64,000 bases of DNA from Purpureocillium takamizusanense (GCF_022605165.1 NC_063072.1:1302001-1366000), one strand, 5' to 3'. Positions 35,758-48,230 are shown, counted from the stretch's first letter. A program made the numbers and translations. The notes: generated from the sequence alone by a model not told the origin.

Positions 35758-38700
35758 AGTGCCGACTGGACACGATATAAGGTTCTACTGGACGCAATAG
35801 AGCCAGATGTGCTTGTTCTGCTGAGTGATGGCTGCAAGGGGTAGGCCTCGTCGCGACCGTTGGGATGAACCTCTCCCCCGATGCTGTTGCACAGCGAGCC
35901 GAGTGTCGGATAGGTCTTGAAGAGAAATGGCAAAGAGAAGGATCAGATGCAGCGAGCTGGGATGCCCATGACCATGCGGGAGTGACAGATGGAGATGGGT
36001 TTCGGGTGATGAAAGAAGCTGAGCTGCTCCGGGGCCGGGGGGGTATGTAGAAAGGAAGGCAGGAGAATCGAAAGCAGAGGGAGCAACATCGGATGAGCGA
36101 CTTACCAAGCTGGGTTCAGGGCAAGCAATCAGCGACCTGTATGCATAAACAGCCTCGAACGAGCATCCAACTTCGAAGTTCGGCGAGGAAATCGGCGGCG
36201 GGCGAGAGAGACAAGGTAGAGCAGCTCTGGCGAGTTTTTGTTTTGCTGGCCGAAGGCGGGCGAGGGATCTGATGAGATCAGGTAGCGTGAGCGCCGACGA
36301 GCAGAAGACCCTCGATGCCAAGAGGAAGAGTGGCGAACCGATACGAGAGAAGAGCAGGACGCTGCGGAACGTGGCGGGAGAGCACTGCCTGTGATGAGCC
36401 AGTGTCGCAGTCGCAGTCGACGGCCGCAGCTGTTTGGGTCAGGAGCAGAGTTGGGAGAAGAGCCTCGTCCGCAGTTGCAGGGGAGGCTCACCCCTGCCTC
36501 GACGTCGCGCGAGGCGCAACTACCCGACAAAGAGATGCTGGGACGGCGGAGAGCAGGTTTGTAAAGAGAAGGCACGCTTCCTGGGAGGCGGAAAGCAATG
36601 GTGGCGACGGTTTGGCACTGAGCAGGATGTCGACCGTGCTTTGATGAAAGAATGGTGACGGACCGCACAGGAGAGGGAGCGCGCTGCGGGATGTAGGTGA
36701 GGAAGGGAAATGGATGAAGCGGCGCCCCAATAACCCGAGCTTTGTTTACATGGCACCTCAGCGGCCGGTCCAGCGGTGACGCGAGCACGTTGCGGCTGCA
36801 CTGAACACCTCCTGCTAGGTACAGGTAGGTACCTTAGGTACTATGGAACCTACCCTTTGGAACCTTACAGTGATGCACTTCCAATTGCCAGGCAGTGTTG
36901 GCGGTGGAGGGCAGGTTCGACTGCTGTACGTATACCTTACCTTAGTACTAACCTTACTAAGATACTACATGGCCCCGGGAGTTCCAAGGTTCTGCCGGAC
37001 CGTCAGTCCCACCTGCCAGCTGGCAGCAGGCGGCACTGTTCCATTTGTGGCAGGAGCCGCAAAGTGTGCGCCTCTTTCCATTTCGCTTGTGCTCCAATGG
37101 GTGTCCAGTGATGTTGAACGAGCCAGTGGAGCAATTTCCCTCAAGAAACCCTGAAAGCTTGATGTGTTTGGGAGTGAAAGAGCGTTGATTGCACAGAAGG
37201 CAAAAATGAAGAGGACTTTCACATGTGATTCCCCTGCCCTGCCACACGCCCCCTTTTCCACCTCTTTTTCTCCCAGCAACCATAGCCATTGACATGATCT
37301 GCGTGTGTAATTGGCCATTGCTCGACTGGGACTTGAAGAGGCATCCATGGACGAGGTATCATCATGAGCGTCTCCAGAATGCTATTGGTGTACATAGTGG
37401 TGTGGCCGTCCAACCAACCCTGGTGGACACTGACACCACGTCGCGCGGATTTTAAGCACGTGCGGGAGTGTCACTGCGGCCGCGGGATCTAAGCCCAGAC
37501 GGGCCGCTCACCGCCACCGTGACACAACGCCAGAGCCGCTCAGCCTCCAGGTCGCAGATTGGCGAGCGAGCCGCCTTGCCGCCATGTCGGGTGCAGAGGT
37601 ACGTACATGTATGTTACGCAGCCCACCAAATGTGTCGTGGTGGGTGCTGATGTGCTTGAACAAAAAAAAGCATTTAAAAATCCCCGGGCGAGACGCAGCC
37701 TGCGGATGTAGCTTCTGTCCTCGGAAGCCGTGCAGAAATGGCTTGCACATGCTACAGATGCCGCGACGATATACCCCTCGCTAGCATGCGCGTGTCTGGT
37801 CGTGCGTTGAACACACGACTTGAGTCCTCGCGTGGAACTGCCGACAGCTGCCGAGACACGGCTCGCCCTGCGACATGGCCACCGACCGTTAAGACTCGCC
37901 CTCCCCAAAAGAGGTTGCCGTGCACTTTCGCCTGCCGCGGCTTGCGCTCCACAGCAGCTGGCTCGTCACTATCCGCCATGGCTACATTATATCCGTGTCA
38001 GGGTCGATGCAGCTCTACCGGACAAGAAGAAGCTTGCATTGATACCCTGGCAGGCCTGGATAGTGCCATCTCTCTGGCGCTCCCAGGATACCAAGCGCCG
38101 CTAGTAAGAAACCAGCTCTGCAACGTTCCCTTTCCCTGCGAGAAATACGCAACCATGATGCCCGGTCCATTGCCGTGCCTCTGGTGGGAGCAGTATTCCG
38201 GCCGGTGGGCACCGTTCATGCCAACCCGTTTGGCGTGCAGCAATGCCCCTGCACTTGTACAACACAGGTGAAAACCCCTTGCACCTTCCAGCGGGTTGAT
38301 TGATCAATGGCGGGCGGGGGAATGCTGCATGAGACAGCTGGAGAGGACTGGCTGCCCCGCATCCAGGCGACGCCCGTGTTCTTCAGCGGGGGGACGTCTG
38401 CCACCGCTGCAGGTTCCGTGTGCCCGCCATACCCCGCCACAGGCGTCGCTCCGCGGCGATGCGCGAGGGGTGGGCGCCCACTACGTCACCTGGCTCGTGC
38501 TCCATGCGGCTGCGTCGGGTGTCCCTCATCTCACCTATCCACGCGTACGTCCCACTTTCGTGTTACCGGGCTCTCTGCTACCTAAATAAGGTGCTGGTGC
38601 TACCACCGCGTCTTGCTGTTGCGGAGCATCTGGGGCGCGAGGTGCCTCCCATTGCCCTCGCCGGTTGACACTCCGCCCTTGAGGTGGCTTTTGCAGCAAA

Positions 38701-39412
38701 GCACCTGGGGGGTGGCCGCTACGGGTGTGTCGGTGCCACCGCAACGGGCGCCGGCCCATTGACCGGATTGATAGGTAGAGTATGGATCCTAGGCGCAATG
38801 TCGGTGGATGTCAGCACCTAGGTAGTGAGCGGCAGGGCGATCACAGGCCAAACACCGCGCCGCGCCCCTCCATCCCCTCACTTGCTCGACACAAGCGACC
38901 CTAGCATCCTAGGTTAGTCGGTGCCCAGGGCAAGTCGCGGGCCCCGCCAGCATGCGAAAACTCCAGATGCCGCCCACTGCTTCCTCGGCAATCGGGACTT
39001 TTACGGATGGCAGTGGCTGCTCGAACAGAATCTCGCTTGGCACGGGTTGCTGCGGATGGTTTGCACTACGTAGGTAGGTACTTTCCGTAATCGTAGGGAG
39101 CGGGAATTAAATTTCTGGGCCGTTGAACTCAAGTGAATCGGTCCTCTTGCTCTTCGTTTTTCCATTCCTCCTCTCCAAGTCTTATAAACAACCGAATTGC
39201 CCCGCCGCACCTTCATACAATTAGACAAGTGCTCTTCGCCCCTCATCACGAAATCGACTACAGCTCCCCATTGCTGCGAGAAACCTCAATTGACCTCACC
39301 CTCGACTGAAATACCAACCCGAACCCGCCGGCACACGACCGCTTTCTATACCCCGACTCTCTACCGCCCACCGCTCCCTCTTCTCTACTAGAAGTCCCAG
39401 ATCCTAGATACC
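35758..39412. other. long intergenic region, no convincing gene
   Basis: 3.6 kb between the divergently transcribed unknown gene and the SET gene. Frames up to about 220 codons (for example 36129-36788 on the minus strand) are arginine/serine/proline-rich chance frames in GC-rich DNA that overlap others on the opposite strand. The motif TAGGTA/TACCTA recurs (near 36815-36860 and 39069-39080). A CTTATAAACA TATA-like box near 39181-39190 lies about 220 bp before the SET start codon. A long 5' leader of either gene may occupy part of this space. Confidence 0.5.
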
Positions 39413-40579
39413 ATGGCGCCGCTTACCCCCCACTGGCAGCAGCCCTCGCACCCGGCCATCCAAGAGGTGCTCATCAATGAGGCCGAGTTCACCACCAAGA
39501 GCCTCTCGCGCGTCTCGCTCCCGCCATTCGCCGTCTTCGCCCGCCTCGCCTGGCCCCCTTGCACCGCCGCCCAGGAGCCCACGTATGCCACCGTCCAGAC
39601 CGGCCGGAACACCCACCTCAACCTCAACAGCGACCTGCTGTACATCAATCACTCCTGCGAGCCCTCTCTCGTCAGTCTGACCTTCGCGAAAGAAAGACCC
39701 GTCCCTTCTGCCCCCCCCTGCCCGTTGGCTGTTGTCCCCCCGCGCTCTTCTTGCCAAAACTGCCTCTTTCCCCCCCCGTTCACCCCCGCTGCGGTTGTGG
39801 TGATGGCGGCGGTGATGATGTGAGCTTGTACGTGCGCGACGATGTGTGACGAATGCGCGTAGCATTGCTCGACGTTTCTGCCATGAGAGAACGACAACGT
39901 TACGAAACGGCCCACTGGTTGACACGCGCGACATCCGCTTAGATATTTGACACGGGCAACATGAATGTCCTGGTCGGGCCCAAGGGCCTTTCCACCGGCG
40001 ACGAGCTCACAGTCAGTCGCCCTCGTATCCTCCTCCCCGCCGCTCTAAACAACGTCATTTAACCAAGTCTTCTCCCGTGCAATGCAGTTCTTCTATCCCT
40101 CCACAGAATGGAACATGGCCCAGCCCTTCGACTGCCTCTGCGGCGCCCCCACGTGCCGCGGCACCATCAGCGGCGCCCGCGACATGTCCCCCAAGCAGCT
40201 CGAGGGCATCTGGCTTAACGGCCACATCCGCGAGCTCCTCGACGAGCAGCAGCAGCAGCAGATGAGCCGCCGCGAGCACCAGAGCGTCGTCGTCGTTGGC
40301 AGTGGCGGTGGTGGTGACGCCGACGCCGCCGCCGATCCCACGACCCGCGCCCTGCGTGACGCCCTTGCCCAGGCCGAGAAGGTGGTCGTGGCCGCGCGCC
40401 TCGCCCTCCGCACGTACGTCGAGGCCGCAGGCGGTGCGGCAGCCAACGGTGGCTCCAACGGTCACTATGGCGCTGCGCTCAACGGCGGCGGCATGTCCAA
40501 GGCAGCTAAGCTGAACCACCGCGGCCCGACGTCGAGGGAGCTCAGCGGCGAGATGAGCGGCGATACCGCTGTCGCCTAA
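39413..40579 (+). CDS. SET-domain protein with post-SET cysteine motif
   Basis: Exons 39413-39670, 39943-40011 and 40088-40579 give 272 residues. Both introns use the GTCAGT donor; the first is about 272 nt, long for this window. Splicing joins the SET hallmark NHSCEPSL (Asn79-His80-Ser81-Cys82) to IFDTGNMNVLVGPKGLSTGDELTFFYPSTEW, the end of a SET fold, and then to the Cys motif DCLCGAPTCRG, a post-SET-like zinc element. The N-terminal SET half is short, so it belongs with the small fungal SET proteins rather than the large histone methyltransferases. The substrate is unknown. The C-terminal tail is Ala/Gly-rich with a Gln run (CAG repeat near 40249-40261). Confidence 0.85.
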
Positions 40580-40922
40580 AGAAAACCGCCACATGGGGGA
40601 GAGCGGTTCTGCACGAGGGACTTCAACTGCTCTTGTGTGGAACATCGGGGGCCGGCCCACTCATTGATTATCGTTCGTTGCGGTCGGGCATTCAACATGC
40701 TCCAGTTCAGGAGCCGCTTCCTATTTTATCATGACCCGTCGAGGGTCACGTTAGAGATAAATATACACATATCTAGCCAGGACACGGTGATCGCTGCCTC
40801 CGTCTATACAAGTAAAATCACATCAAGATACGCAAGCTACGATCCCCCGGAGAGCTGCTACTGCCTTCAACGCTGGTGCAAATGCAAGGAACGTTCCCAC
40901 GCGCGCGTAACTCTTCCCCCCC
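40580..40922. other. short convergent intergenic region
   Basis: 3' flanks of the SET gene and of the minus-strand membrane-protein gene. I see nothing else. Confidence 0.6.
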
Positions 40923-42824
40923 TCAAGCATGCTTCGCAGCGTCTTTGCGATCCTGCCACCGGTTCCACGCGCTGCGGCCCTTCTCCGTGCCGGATCCGCT
41001 GCTGTACTTTGCCTCTTCCTTCTCCCACGCCATCCTCACCATGAGCCTGCGCGATTGGAAGGCACGCACAAACTTCCACACCTCCGTGTCGCCCATGTTC
41101 CAGGCTTCCAGCGAGGCACGCAGCCTCGTCTCGCTGCTCGACTTGGTCTGGGCGACGACGTTCCTCGCCCTCTCCAGCAGAGGTGGTTCCAAGGCGATTT
41201 CCTCCTCCGTGGCTACAGGCCCGTTGCTGCGGTCCGGCATCTTCTCGTCCTTCTTTGGGAGCCGGTCCGCGGGGACCGGACTCTGCGCCTTGCCATCGTC
41301 GAGGGCCTTGTCGGGAATGGTAAATCCAAAGTACCAGCTCATGTCGGTGGGCATTTCGTTCTCTGCAACGAGCCAGAGCGAGTGCGCCACTGCGTGCTCG
41401 CTCGCAATAATCTCCTTCAGGGTCATGACGCGTCGCGGCCCGGACACGCCGGTGCCCAGCATGTTGCGAGTCACATCCGTGATCCAAGGGTCGCGTGGAG
41501 ACTCGCGGCGGATCCAAGACACGTCCAATGATTCGCGCAGGTTGGAAAGAAGGGCCAGGGTCCAGGGATGGGGGACTATGCCGATGGTGAATATGTGTGA
41601 CGAGTTGTGGAATCTCGCCGGGGTGCCGACACGCATGGGCGCTGTAGCCACGCAAGGCGCACAATCTGGCAGGTTGGGCGGACAAGTGGCAGACATTGGA
41701 CCGTCGAAGCAAGATGCCAGCCCACGGGCCAGCTTCAGAGCTGCACTGACCATGGTCGTGGTATGCTCTGGGTGGGGCTTTAAGACGTCGATGCCGTGGG
41801 GGAACCGGTTCTGCCAGGCGACATGCAGGTGAGTGTTGATGAGGCTATTCAGGCTGCGGAGACCTTCCGCCCGATCCTGGTTGAGCTTGTCTGCCACCTT
41901 GTTATACTTTCTGGAGATGATCTCCTGGGTGTAGGCGGCCAGCGGCATAGGCGACTCATCCACCTCAAAGACGCCATCTGGTGCGTCGAGCAGGCCGCTC
42001 TTGAGAGACTTGATCGCGGAGGGCTGCGTCATGTCCCGTATCGCCTTGCTGACCGCGTCCTGGTGCCCTACAAAGAGCGCATCCTCCATCTCCTTCCAGC
42101 GAGTGAGCTGCGGATACTCGCCACGGCGTAGGTACGAGAGAACGGGGTCCTCCCTGGGTACTGTCGGCAGCAACGTATAGTGCGCGAGTATCCCGCCACC
42201 CATAGTCTCCCACGCCAACCAGCGCATGAAGTCCACCCTGACGCCGGGCTCAACCTCTAGCCGCTGTAGCGTGTCGTAGGATGGATTGGTCATGGCCTCG
42301 GCGGCGCTCAGAATGACGGGCTGAAAGCCCTGCGCCCACCAAGCACGTCGCCAAGTCAGGAGCAGCTCGCTCTCGGCGTCCTTTTCGTCGCGAGTCTTCT
42401 TGACGGAGGCATCGTAGTAACAATATATCGGTTGACGCGGCTTGAGTTGAGGAAGCAGCGCACGATCCTCGTTGAGGGTGACGGTGCTGGAAAAAGGCAC
42501 CGACAGCCACTTCCAGTCAGCCCACCACCACGATCCGGCAAACTTGTCATTCTGTTGGCTCGGTGGGGGGTGGGCCGGCTGTCGAAAAGGGTTCAGAGGG
42601 CTGTTGGACAGGGAACCACCGATGCGGGGGACACTGAGGTCGCCGATCCGGGGCACGGATATCTTGGTGTCGTAGGCAGACAGGCTCGGAGAGGATGGTA
42701 CAGCGGATATGAGCGTGGTGATGAGAGTTACCGCGAGGATGGAGAGGCCGAGGAGCAGGAGGGTCAAGCGGCGGGCCGTGAACCGGGGTATCGACCGACC
42801 AACAATCGTGTGTTGTTTGGGCAT
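40923..42824 (-). CDS. predicted type II membrane protein, possibly glycosyltransferase-like
   Basis: A single-exon gene of 633 residues from the ATG at 42824 (MPKQHTIVGRSIPRFTARR). The frame also has an ATG at 42926, but the shorter form gives a typical basic cytosolic tail followed by a signal anchor (LTLLLLGLSILAVTLITTLI). The rest is expected to be lumenal. Conserved-looking stretches are WWADWKWLSVP, IYCYYD, LLTWRRAWWAQGFQPVILSA and VDFMRWLAWETMGGGILAHY. The topology and the Trp/Tyr-rich lumenal core recall Golgi glycosyltransferases, and the FMRW...GGGILAHY block resembles the region where such enzymes identify a donor-sugar site. I cannot name a family, so this is inference only. The tail is rich in charged residues. 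Confidence 0.75.
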   Translation of the reverse strand: MPKQHTIVGRSIPRFTARRLTLLLLGLSILAVTLITTLISAVPSSPSLSAYDTKISVPRIGDLSVPRIGGSLSNSPLNPFRQPAHPPPSQQNDKFAGSWWWADWKWLSVPFSSTVTLNEDRALLPQLKPRQPIYCYYDASVKKTRDEKDAESELLLTWRRAWWAQGFQPVILSAAEAMTNPSYDTLQRLEVEPGVRVDFMRWLAWETMGGGILAHYTLLPTVPREDPVLSYLRRGEYPQLTRWKEMEDALFVGHQDAVSKAIRDMTQPSAIKSLKSGLLDAPDGVFEVDESPMPLAAYTQEIISRKYNKVADKLNQDRAEGLRSLNSLINTHLHVAWQNRFPHGIDVLKPHPEHTTTMVSAALKLARGLASCFDGPMSATCPPNLPDCAPCVATAPMRVGTPARFHNSSHIFTIGIVPHPWTLALLSNLRESLDVSWIRRESPRDPWITDVTRNMLGTGVSGPRRVMTLKEIIASEHAVAHSLWLVAENEMPTDMSWYFGFTIPDKALDDGKAQSPVPADRLPKKDEKMPDRSNGPVATEEEIALEPPLLERARNVVAQTKSSSETRLRASLEAWNMGDTEVWKFVRAFQSRRLMVRMAWEKEEAKYSSGSGTEKGRSAWNRWQDRKDAAKHA

Positions 42825-44517
42825 CTCGGTAATGCCGCAGTGGCTGGTGGCGCTCGCGAATGCGTCGTCTACTCGTCGATACGGGCAACGGTGTGGGTGC
42901 ACGGCAGCCGGGGCGGCAAGGAGCACGGACCGACGCTGTCTGTTGCTGGATGACCAACTGATGGGGGCGTCGCTTGGCGGGGCGCTGCAGCTTTCATAGT
43001 ATTGAACGATCCAACACCAGGAAACGGATGCCCGTGGCGACTTGGTGCCGAAGAAGAAGGGTTGAATGGCCAGCAGGGGTGGCAGTGCGCCGGAGATGCA
43101 GAGATGCCATCGTCAGACGGCGCTCGACGCCGGAAGACGCGTGGAGCTCGGGATGAGAAAAAAGGGCTCCTCTCCTCCATCCAGGTGGGCAGCACTGCAG
43201 CAGTGGGCGGCGGAGCCTCAGGGGCAGTGGCGGCGCCGTGGGCATGGCTGTGGCTGTGGCGCGCCCAGGCACCTTGCCTAATACGGGGTCACAACGAACG
43301 GGATGATTGCGAAAGGGGATGTCGGCCGGCAGTCGGGTGGGGGCGTCGATCCATTTGGCCCCAGTGCAACTTAACACCTCGAGGTGCCTCAGTCAGTGGT
43401 TGAGGATGAGATTGCTCGCGGGCGTTTGATGCACCGCGCAGCACCTACTAGGTAACTTAGTAGGTTGCTCATGGGGGCAGTGGCGGCAGCTGCGAGGCGG
43501 CCGTCGGCCCTGCAGGAGGCTTGTTGGCTCCAACTGCTTCTGCTTCGTACAGGGTAACCGGTTCTTTGAATCGTCGAGGCAAGCTAATGAACAGGAATCC
43601 ATCACGTCACGCCCGGCCGAAGCGCACATTCATTCAACAGTCATAGCAGCCATACGCTCTCGACTACTTTGGTCACAGAATGGCTATGCGCCCTGGCTTA
43701 GTAGGCCGAGGTTTGCATCAGTTCAAGACTGGCCTAACCCACTCACTACTTTTAGTGAAAGGTAGTTTCGAGAGCGTCTCACCTCCGTTGGTTGGGCGAT
43801 GACGGCTGCAACTCTTTTCAACTGGGGTCGATGCCTTTTTCTCCCTTCCAAACTGTGCCTCATGGAAACCTTGTTGCATTTCCTTCTTGGGTGTCCAGGA
43901 TTTTCTGTCTTCCATGCAGCGCAAGGATGGGCCTTGGGGGGTCGTGCGTGCGTGCAGTGCAGGTCTTGTGCAGCGCCGCCACTCTCGGGTGTTCATTGCG
44001 CCAGATTCGACTAGATGCCATGTCCAGAAGGACGCCCCGGAATCTGGATTGGGTCGGCTGGGTTCTCTGCAAGCTTCAACTTCAGTCAGCTCCCACAGTG
44101 ACCGTCGCCCAAACGAGTCAAGCCCTTGGAGCCCTGTTCACGGCCAACTAGGCATTCACTGCCCGCCAGCTGGCCAGCACCTCAGGTATAAACAGCCGCA
44201 CCGGCAGGCGGGCTGCTTCCCCCTTCTTCCTGCGCATGTCAACTGAAAAGCACCCGACCTGGCTCACGTCCCCCCATCTCTCCTCTTGCAACCTGCAAAC
44301 GCCCCAGTTCGCATTTTTGCTACGATATTCGACGACATCCACCGACAGCCCCATCACCACCCTCCCCAGCGCGGCAACTGGGTGACCAAGCCAGTGTACT
44401 TCGCCTCGTCATATTTCCGCTTTACCTTCTACTTATTCCTTGCCTGTTCTCACGGCGCTAGTCAGTGCCAAGCACCCTCTGCTATCGGCCAGCAGATGCT
44501 GGCTCTAGGCCAAGCAA
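42825..44517. other. intergenic region, divergent promoters
   Basis: Lies between the divergent membrane-protein and PARP/UBC genes. I see no convincing gene. A TATA-like GTATAAACAG occurs near 44185-44194 and pyrimidine-rich sequence precedes the PARP/UBC start. TAGGTA-type motifs recur near 43447-43465. Confidence 0.5.
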
Positions 44518-47500
44518 ATGTCGTTGAAGAAATTCTACCGTGATTTGGCCTTGGCCAAGACCACTTCCTTCGGCCATGTGTCTAGCATCCGTCGCGGCGA
44601 ACTGGAAGACGGAATAGCCTTCACGTATTCGGACGAGTCCATGAATGTCGTCTTCGATATGGAACTCGTGATTCGAGGTATGTCACCTTTTGGGACTCCA
44701 GCTCGTCATCTCCCACACCTAACCGAATGGCAGATGTCACCGAGTACACGAAGGGAGCCACATTCATGCTCGTCACATCCTACGGGGGCTCCGGCAAAAC
44801 CGACGTCTCCGAGAACCTCCAAGCGCTTTCGGAGCAAATACCTGCCCAGGGAACCGTATGCGAAATCCTCGCCTTCTTGTCCGACTCTCTCGCGACGGCA
44901 CTGACAACACACTGTGATGATGGGGATATCAGTCAGACGTCGGACTTTGATGAGGCATCCTTCATGGATGAAGACTACGCTGATGGATGGGACGACCCAC
45001 TCACGGCGACGGACGAACAGAACAATCACAATATTCGTCTGGCTGACAACAATAACGGCCCCGCCCCCGGGAACATCGTGAACTCAGGTTTGGCGGAACT
45101 GAAGAGTGCGCTCTACAAAGCAAAGGCTGCAAGGCTCATCATAGGTCTTCTTCCGGCCGAGCCACAGCAGTTTCCACGCTTCATTTCTCTTGCTATTCGC
45201 GTATCGGTTCTCGGACTACCATCAGATGTCCTCGAGGCCTGGGGCCTCAAGTCTGGCGAATACCTGGTCCTCCTCATTCACTTCGCCAACGGATACCCCA
45301 GCCTTGCCAGATATCAGGCTCTCCCTGAAAAACAATTGGACGTGCAATTTCGGTTCGGCAAATGCGCCGCCCCAAAGCCGTCTCAGAAAGCCGCTTCCCA
45401 GGCCTTCTTCGGAACTGGCGAAACACGACAGTCTTCTACGACATCGGAGAACCCAAAGTCCAGCGAAGATGACATGATTGACCCGTCCGCTTTCCTCGCA
45501 AACCACATGTCGGCACCGATTAATAGGCAATTGAATCAAAGCCTGCATACTCTGCTGAGACTTCGAAGGGGATATCGCACGTCATGGGGTACGGCTCACG
45601 AGTTGCTTCGTCGCTTACAAACCGACCCTGACGATGACATCCAACCCATGGACGTGGGCGAAGAGGCCATTATCAGCCCTGACGCTCCTGAGGCGCTAAA
45701 GGTGGACTATGCCCTCGACGATGAGGATCAAGTGAGCATCCCGCTGGTGGCAATGCAGTTTGCTCTTCGACAACTCGTTCGCTGCACTGAGTCTTGCGTT
45801 GCGTGTCAGGAAAGCATGGGCGAAGGACTTGGTTCAGGATGCCTGAAGCCGTACGTCTGCGAGAAGCCGCTATGCCTGTACCAGTACCTGTCCCTTGGTT
45901 TTGGTCCGAGCATTGAGCACGAAATCATCAACAACCCCCTTGTTGTTGACTTTTTGGTGTCCCTCCTCTACTCAGCGGTCATGACTGCAAGGATCCGAGA
46001 GGTCCCGCTCGCTCTCGCCGTTAAAGTACCAAACGTGAACAAAGCCGCTCGAGGTGCCGTTGTGAGAGTAAACGAGACGTTTACCTCGGTGCGCGTACCT
46101 TTCGGAAATGAAATTTGGAAGGCTCGTGTGAGAACAGGACAATTGTTCTTGGTTGCGGATACTCAGAAGAGCGAGAGTCAGTCTCCCCATCCCGGTACCC
46201 CACAGCGTCGTGCTCCTGCTATCCACGCAGGCCCTCACGTCGTGCATACGGACGGAATCAACATTGAACCAGCCGTGGAGGTTGCTGTCTGCCGCGCCGA
46301 TAGCGATGCGGCGACAGGGTCCATCCATATGACGCGCCTATCTGGGACGTTCACAGTGGCCCCTGCTGCCACGAGCAGTATCAGATCTCGAGTGCAAGAG
46401 TTCCACCTGTCGAAGGAACCTGGTTGGAACTCAGCTTTGGTGCTGGATTTTGACGACACCCTGCTAAGCCTTTCGGACGACGACCAAAGAGCGTCTCTTG
46501 CCCTTCTGATGACCTGCATTCCTCCTGTCCGGGAAATGAGGGACTGGTTGTTGAAGAATCCCGAACGAGCACTTTCAGAATGGGATCGTGTCGATCGGTC
46601 ACTCGTCGTCCTTCTGACCTGGATCATCGCCTCGAACAGATCGCATCTCGTCCCCGATCAACAAATTCCAGATCAAGGCGCGCGACCAAACCCACAGACT
46701 ACACACAAGTTTACACATGGCGACCAAGGGGTTCCTGGCTATCTTCGATTTCGCTTCTTGCAAGGAGCGCCGGGTAAGGAAAGTCAGTTTGAAAAGGCGG
46801 CGCAACATGTCAATGCCAAAGGCAGCACGAAATTTCCAACGATATTTGCCTGGCACGGGAGCCCCATGGGCAACTGGCACAGCATAATTCGCACAGGGCT
46901 TGACTTCTCGACGATATCGCACGGTCGTGCGTATGGCAACGGCATATATCTGAGCCCGCACATGGGCACAAGCAATACCTATTCTCGTGACCATCCTGGC
47001 GGGTCACGGCCGCGCCTGTACACCATGGTATGTCAACAGCCTCCTGCTCCCCTCAAAGCTAACGTGCGAGTATTTGCTAACACTATGCCTTCCTCGTTTC
47101 AGCCTCAGGATTGGTCCAACGCAGAACTGTCGCCACTCTCGGCCATCAGCCTTTGTGAAGTCGTCAACCGTAAAAAAGAATTCGTTTCTACCACGCCGCA
47201 TTATGTTGTCAATCGAATTGACTGGGTCCAATGCCGCTATCTGTACGTCGAGTATGGCCAGGCCGTGACCAAAGCAATCAACGAGTGGATCGTCGCCCAG
47301 AAGAAGCAGCCTTTCAAAGGCTATGTGCCACAAGCGTCCTCAACGCAATTGTTGGACGCACATGGTACGCCCTTCTTGGTGCCCTGGGACGCGATACCGC
47401 CTGAGAGGCGTTCTAAGCTGCGTAAAGAGTACGGCGATGCCGAACATGCGGACGAACTCACTTCCGAAGAGATCAGCTACGATGACTGGAGCGGGGACGA

Positions 47501-48230
47501 TTTGGAGCTGCTGGGCCCTGACTCCGCGACCGAATGCCCATATCAAGGGGAAACGAAACCACAAGGCTCAGCTCCGACTCTATCAACAGAAAGGAGGCTA
47601 ACGCCATACGTCCCAGGCACGCTCGATCTTAGCTCAATCCCGAAGCTGCCTGAGCCGTCCTGGGCTGCCTCTTCTTCTCAAGCACTCAAGGTCTTGAGTC
47701 GGGAGGTGAAGGATCTACACCGGATTCAATCAACAATGCATTTTTGCGAGCTGGGCTGGAGTGTGAATATGGAAGCAATCGACAATCTCTTCCGCTGGAT
47801 TGTTGAGCTGCATAGTTTTGACACCTCGTTACCCCTGGGCCGAGACATGATACGCCTGGGCGTTACCAGCATCGTCTTGGAGGTGCGCTTTGGAGCCGGG
47901 TTTCCCATGTCGCCGCCCTTTGTGCGAGTTGTTCGGCCACGGTTCTTGCCATTCTCGAGGGGTGGTGGCGGCCACGTCACCATGGGGGGCGCCATCTGTT
48001 CAGAGCTGCTGACCAACTCTGGCTGGTTGCCGACTTTGAGTATGGAGAAGGTCCTATTGCAAGTTCGATTGGGACTTTGTGAGCTGGATCCCGCAGCGAG
48101 GCTGGACTTGTCGATGCAAGGCATGGACTATAATATCTCCGAGGCTGTCGAGGCATACAAACGAGCCGCGGCGGCACACGGATGGCAAATTCCAGCCGAG
48201 ATGCAGGAGATGACGCTGTCTTGGCGCTAG
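44518..48230 (+). CDS. PARP-domain protein fused to a UBE2Q-like ubiquitin-conjugating domain
   Basis: Exons 44518-44677, 44734-47027 and 47103-48230 give 1193 residues. The first intron has a CCTAACC branch site. The second, 47028-47102, is 75 nt and in frame without stops, but has GTATGT, two GCTAAC sites and TTTCAG, so it is probably a true intron. The N-terminal half resembles the N-terminal region of UBE2Q/PARP6-8-type proteins. A Cys-rich element starts at Cys404 (CTESCVACQ, then KPYVCEKPLC). The PARP catalytic core has FAWHGSPMGNW (His761) and YGNGIYLSPH (Tyr792). The third triad position is not a clear Glu, which suggests mono-ADP-ribosylation or no activity. The C-terminal UBC fold, about 1030-1170, keeps the active-site Cys1117 in GGAICSELLTNSGW. 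Fungal PARP-UBC fusions are, to my knowledge, known; the substrates are not. Confidence 0.88.

Noticed and set aside
36129..36788. 219-codon minus-strand frame upstream of the large unknown protein
   Set aside because: Rich in Ser/Arg/Pro with no conserved feature and overlapped by frames in all phases; more likely 5' leader or intergenic.
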